Of a DNA stretch of 64,000 nucleotides, positions 62,205 to 64,000 are shown piece by piece. How positions within the stretch are numbered: position 1 is the first letter of the stretch; each line of letters begins with the position of its first letter. Below the pieces are notes generated by a model that saw only the letters and a program-made list of their open reading frames with translations, did no database searches and was not told the origin of the DNA. This DNA is from Notamacropus eugenii. Its lineage: Eukaryota > Chordata > Mammalia > Diprotodontia > Macropodidae. The translations under genes were made by a program, and so were the position numbers. The stretch covers positions 242,423,461-242,487,460 of the forward strand of contig NC_092874.1 in NCBI RefSeq assembly GCF_028372415.1. Reading direction: 5' to 3'.

Positions 62205-62470
62205 ACATTCATGATCGGGAGGGATCTGAAGATCATCTAATCCAGGGACACAACCCTTTTGGCATCATGGATCGCTTTGGCAATCTGATGAAGCCTATGG
62301 AGTCTTCTCAGAACAATGATTTTATATGCATAAGACGAAGTATATAGTTTTACCATATTATTATAGTGAAATATAGTTATCAAAATGTTAGGAAAATAAA
62401 TTCATGTATTCAAAGTTAAGAGCCCCTGATCTAATCGAAACCCCACATTTTATAGGTGAGAAAACTACGT
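62205..62470 (+). mobile_element. Old repeat split by a hAT MITE
   Basis: GGGATCTGAAGATCATCTAATC joins GAAACCCCACATTTTATAGG and TGAGAAAACT when the MITE is removed. The same unnamed old repeat (recognised by a CATCTAGTCCAACC..TTTTACAGATGAGG pattern) is seen at 63588. Confidence 0.55.
62243..62428 (-). mobile_element. hAT-type MITE, family A, with perfect TSD
   Basis: Ends CAGGGACACAACCC and AGTTAAGAGCCCCTG. The 8-base duplication ATCTAATC is exact on both sides (62235-62242 and 62429-62436). 186 bases, noncoding, opposite in orientation to 26864-27056. Confidence 0.9.
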
Positions 62471-62648
62471 TCAATGCTATGCAAGTAGACTTAGAATCTC
62501 CAGATCTAATGTACTGCATACTACTCAACACTAGGGGCTGGGGAGCAGGGGGAGAAGGGTATAAAAAGTATGGCCGAAGGGTGTTTAGAAACTCTCCCCA
62601 AAGAATTCCCCATGCTCCACTTTGTGGTACTAGACACATTATTGAATA

Positions 62649-62880
62649 TGTTGTTACTGTTCAGTCATACCTGACTTTTTGTGACCCATGGAGTTTTCTT
62701 GGCAAAGGTATAGAGTGGTTTGCCATTTCCTTCTCCAGCGGATTAAGGCAAATAAAGATTAAGTGACTTGCCCAGGGTCACACAGCTAGTAAGTGTCAGA
62801 AGCCATATTTGAACTCAGGGAGAGGTGTGTTCCTGATTCTAATACCAGTGCTTTATCCACTGCACCAACAGGCTATCTCC
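62649..62880 (-). mobile_element. Marsupial MAR1/WALLSI-type SINE
   Basis: TGTTACTGTTCAGTCATACC, GAGTTTTCTTGGCAAAGGTA, TTGCCATTTCCTTCTCCAGC, AGTGACTTGCCCAGGGTCAC and TTTATCCACTGCACCAACAGG are the reverse of the SINE. Confidence 0.88.
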
Positions 62881-63587
62881 TCTTATTGGATATATCATGC
62901 CATAATCCAGAGTTTCCTCCTGTGTAATGCCAGCTTTGTGGCATCTATGCTCAAACATGGAGTTCAGTAGCTCCTGAACCCCCGTTTCCTCCCAATGTAC
63001 CACAGTAGGACTTAATTAAGAACAGGACAGGCCCAATGCTCTGGTGACAGAAGAATTTCTGCATACAGTCTAGGAAAAGTAAATCAAAAACCTCAGCGAT
63101 AGGCAAAAGTTGTTGAGCTAGTATGTTCACATTCAATTAGAATCAAAGGGGATAGTGTTATTCTGTCCACTGGGGAGGATCTCCAACACCCACCATACAA
63201 GAGAAAGAGAAGAAAACAGCAATTCAGAGTAGGCTGGTGCCAAATTCAAACTTGAACTACCAGGAAAATATTTTTGAAAGACCTCATTGTTTAAATTGCT
63301 AATTAATATACAGATACAAAGATAGCCTCTAGCTCTATAAGTAGGAAATTCCTTCAAGGAAATGTAGACTTTGGTTAAGCTGTTTTCTTTGGAGATTGGC
63401 TGACTGGTTTCTGTTCTCTTTTCATTCATAAGTTTTAGAAACTATTTGGGTAACGTCTGAAGGTACTGCTAAGGAGAGGATTGGGACTTTTATGTAGAAA
63501 GAGAGCATTGTGGAAAGGAAATTACATGAAGACTAATTAAATATGAGTCTGAGCCCTTTGCAAATTTGAATCACTAGCTTTTCACTT
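62881..63587. other. No recognised feature
   Basis: Apparently unique; minus-strand frames at 62951-63136 and 63133-63429 have no domain. Confidence 0.4.
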
Positions 63588-63680
63588 AGGATCATAGACT
63601 TGTGATATTGGAAGGAATCTAAGAAGTTACCAAGTCTAATCTTTTCATTTTTCAGATGAGCAAAGAAACAGATTAAATAC
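63588..63680 (+). mobile_element. Old unnamed repeat fragment
   Basis: AGGATCATAGACTTGTGATA, TTACCAAGTCTAATCTTTTC and TTTTTCAGATGAGCAAAGAA form the same pattern as 62205-62470. Confidence 0.45.
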
Positions 63681-63754
63681 ACGGACAGGTGGTAAAAGTA
63701 GTTTGTTTCCAAGTTTTTGTGCAGGGGAACAAGTGATAGCTGTTTATAGGAAGA

Positions 63755-64000
63755 GAAATAGGATTTCTAGTTAAGATGGCAGCATGAATAGTCACAGAAG
63801 AGTCTTACTGTTGCATATGGACTCATGTACATGTGCATATACATGTACATACAGATTTAAAAAGAACACCAAACCAAGTAAGAATCAAGAAATCAAAAAA
63901 AGGAGCTACAACAAGTATTTTTAATGAGCTCAGAACTGCTCAGAAAGAAACTGGAAACCTGCAGGCACTGTGGGGAAAGGAATTCCACCACAAAAGCCAG
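63755..64000 (+). mobile_element. Probable L1-type 5' end, cut by the window edge
   Basis: TTCTAGTTAAGATGGCAGCAT is a form of the L1-type 5' start motif (compare CCAAGATGGCGGAG at the HAL1 5' ends). The remaining 220 bases would be 5' UTR. The body lies beyond the window, so it cannot be classed as L1 or HAL1. Confidence 0.45.

Overview
This is a stretch of marsupial genomic DNA with no host gene that I can support. The assignment rests on repeat types: two ORF1-only L1 relatives (half-L1, HAL1), tRNA-derived SINEs of the marsupial MAR1/WALLSI kind, abundant old L2, CR1/L3 and MIR copies, and small hAT elements. I see no Alu, B1/B2 or other placental-specific SINE. I cannot name the species. 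No tRNA, rRNA, CRISPR array, operon or bacterial feature is present. Family names for SINE, MIR, L2, CR1 and hAT pieces come from recognising consensus blocks by eye, so edges are good to roughly 10-30 bases unless a target-site duplication (TSD) is given.

Layout. 1-7 kb is dominated by long simple repeats: a polypyrimidine tract at 1.1 kb, a 670-base polypurine tract at 3.2-3.9 kb, another at 5.8-6.2 kb and (GGAA)24 at 6.7 kb. 7-20 kb holds MIR, L2 and CR1 scraps, GA/GT and TG/CG microsatellites, two LTR-like segments (13.8 and 15.4 kb) and three L1 3' ends (16.9-19.1 kb). 20.94-23.73 kb is HAL1 copy 1 (minus strand). 24-34 kb is a layered deposit of old L2 reverse-transcriptase sequence cut by MIR, L1 and an older ORF1-only LINE. 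34.87-35.81 kb carries an inverted pair of LTR-like arms. 36-47 kb holds SINEs, MIR, L2 and a CR1/L3 remnant containing a nested duplication. 47.44-50.20 kb is HAL1 copy 2 (plus strand), inserted in an older L1 3' end. 50-64 kb returns to old L1, MIR, L2, CR1 and SINE fragments, with two hAT MITEs having recognisable TSDs and an L1-like 5' end leaving the window at 63.76 kb.

The most informative sequences are the two HAL1 copies. They are inverted relative to each other, about 24 kb apart, each about 2.77 kb with TSDs. Both lack ORF2. Both carry the same one-base excess in an A run that splits ORF1 between its coiled coil and its RRM/C-terminal domains. Both keep a G-quadruplex motif in the 3' UTR, and both have an antisense open frame in the 5' UTR that ends beyond the element, resembling in position primate L1 ORF0. 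Their movement would depend on an L1 ORF2 protein supplied in trans (established for ORF1-only LINEs as a class, inferred here). Some single-copy intervals (7.0, 45.8 and 52.6-53.1 kb) and an RFX-type palindrome at 54.69 kb are possible regulatory DNA, which only comparative alignment can confirm.
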